Origin: Blakeslea trispora
Lineage: Eukaryota; Mucoromycota; Mucoromycetes; Mucorales; Choanephoraceae
Assembly: GCA_025331445.1 (NCBI GenBank)
Contig: JAIWNE010000186.1
Coordinates: 1 to 41,604, forward strand
DNA length: 41,604 nt
Reading direction: 5' to 3'
Below, piece after piece: positions 40,977-41,604 of the stretch. A program made the position numbers and the translations under genes. The notes below the pieces were generated by a model, which worked only from the letters and a program-made list of their open reading frames with translations, was not told the DNA's origin and ran no database searches. How positions within the stretch are numbered: position 1 is the first letter of the stretch; every line of letters starts with the position of its first letter.

Positions 40977-41604
40977 AACAGATCTTATTAGTGATCAATT
41001 AAAGGAACACTTTGTAAAGGGGATCCTAAAGAAACACCAAAGTAGAATTTATAAAAAAGTTGATAGCAAAGCGTCAAGCTGTCTCAAATTATACATGTAT
41101 TGAATGAACCATTTTTTAACATACAAGTACTAGCTTAAAAATAAAATGTATCAAGAGCAACCCTATTATATAGTGTCGCTTTTGATCATAATTTAATCGA
41201 TTATAATTATAGGATGATACATTATGAGGCAAATATAATATAATCATTCATTTATTGTAATCGCTCATACATATATAGTATCAGCGTCGCACCCTTTAGA
41301 GCCATCTAAATACTAAACATTGAAGAATACAAGTTTCAGTTAAAACATGCTGTCATTTTATGACAGTTTCATGTAGCTCAAGATATCGTAGGATGGTGGA
41401 TATCAAAAACATCAAGAAGAAGTATGCAAATAGATCATTCAGATGCAAAAAAATGGTAATGAATCCCTTTAATTTAATAAGAACTGTCCATCATGATTTT
41501 GCAATAATCAATCTTCATTTTATCGAACCTATAACGGATATCGTAAATTTATTTCTGAAATAATCATACTTATTCGCTAAAGCGATTCAAATATGTCTCT
41601 TGTT
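40977..41604. other. AT-rich end of window, no gene seen
   Basis: The small open frame at 41360-41563 has no recognisable features. No repeat from elsewhere in the window was noticed. Confidence 0.4.

Overview
The window looks like repeat-rich genomic DNA from an early-diverging fungus, most likely Mucorales (Mucoromycota). The evidence is AT-rich sequence, genes split by 45-67 bp introns with GTAAGT-like donors and CTAAC branch sites, and transposase families typical of these fungi. Genus cannot be fixed from sequence alone. Almost every recognisable gene belongs to a mobile element.

Layout. 1-1657: T-rich sequence with no gene seen. 1658-8547: a complete Ty3/gypsy LTR retrotransposon (element 1) with identical 355-bp LTRs and TGTG target duplications. 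8548-8976: a tRNA-related, SINE-like repeat. 8977-15489: a second Ty3/gypsy element (element 2) with 422-bp LTRs and TGAC duplications; its gag and pol overlap at a textbook -1 frameshift signal. 15490-16990: a truncated tRNA-like head, then AT-rich DNA. 16991-19485: a MULE DNA transposon with terminal inverted repeats and a 9-bp target duplication. 20011-23084: a spliced Tnp2/Plavaka-like (CACTA superfamily) transposase. 24474-23409 (minus): a four-exon uncharacterised gene. 24765-26985: a spliced gene remnant whose third exon carries a Tc1/mariner transposon (24972-26632) with 154-bp inverted repeats. 26990-27121: a cluster of perfect GGGCC hairpins. 27371-29115 and 39241-40976: two diverged copies of a 1.7-kb dispersed repeat. 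32491-29460 (minus): a second Tnp2/Plavaka-like transposase, divergent from an intact four-exon coiled-coil gene (33496-34426, plus). 34427-41604: mostly gene-poor, with GGGCC/TGCCATTCTGCC repeats, a foldback MITE (37908-38129) and a second SINE-like copy (38167-38525).

Most transposase and polymerase reading frames are broken by single-base indels or stops, even in element 1 whose LTRs are identical. The breaks may therefore be residual assembly indels as well as true decay. The strongest biological signals are a slippery heptamer plus pseudoknot in element 2, two independent Ty3 insertions beside tRNA-like A boxes, and helically phased ATTGC motifs in the Tc1/mariner ends.
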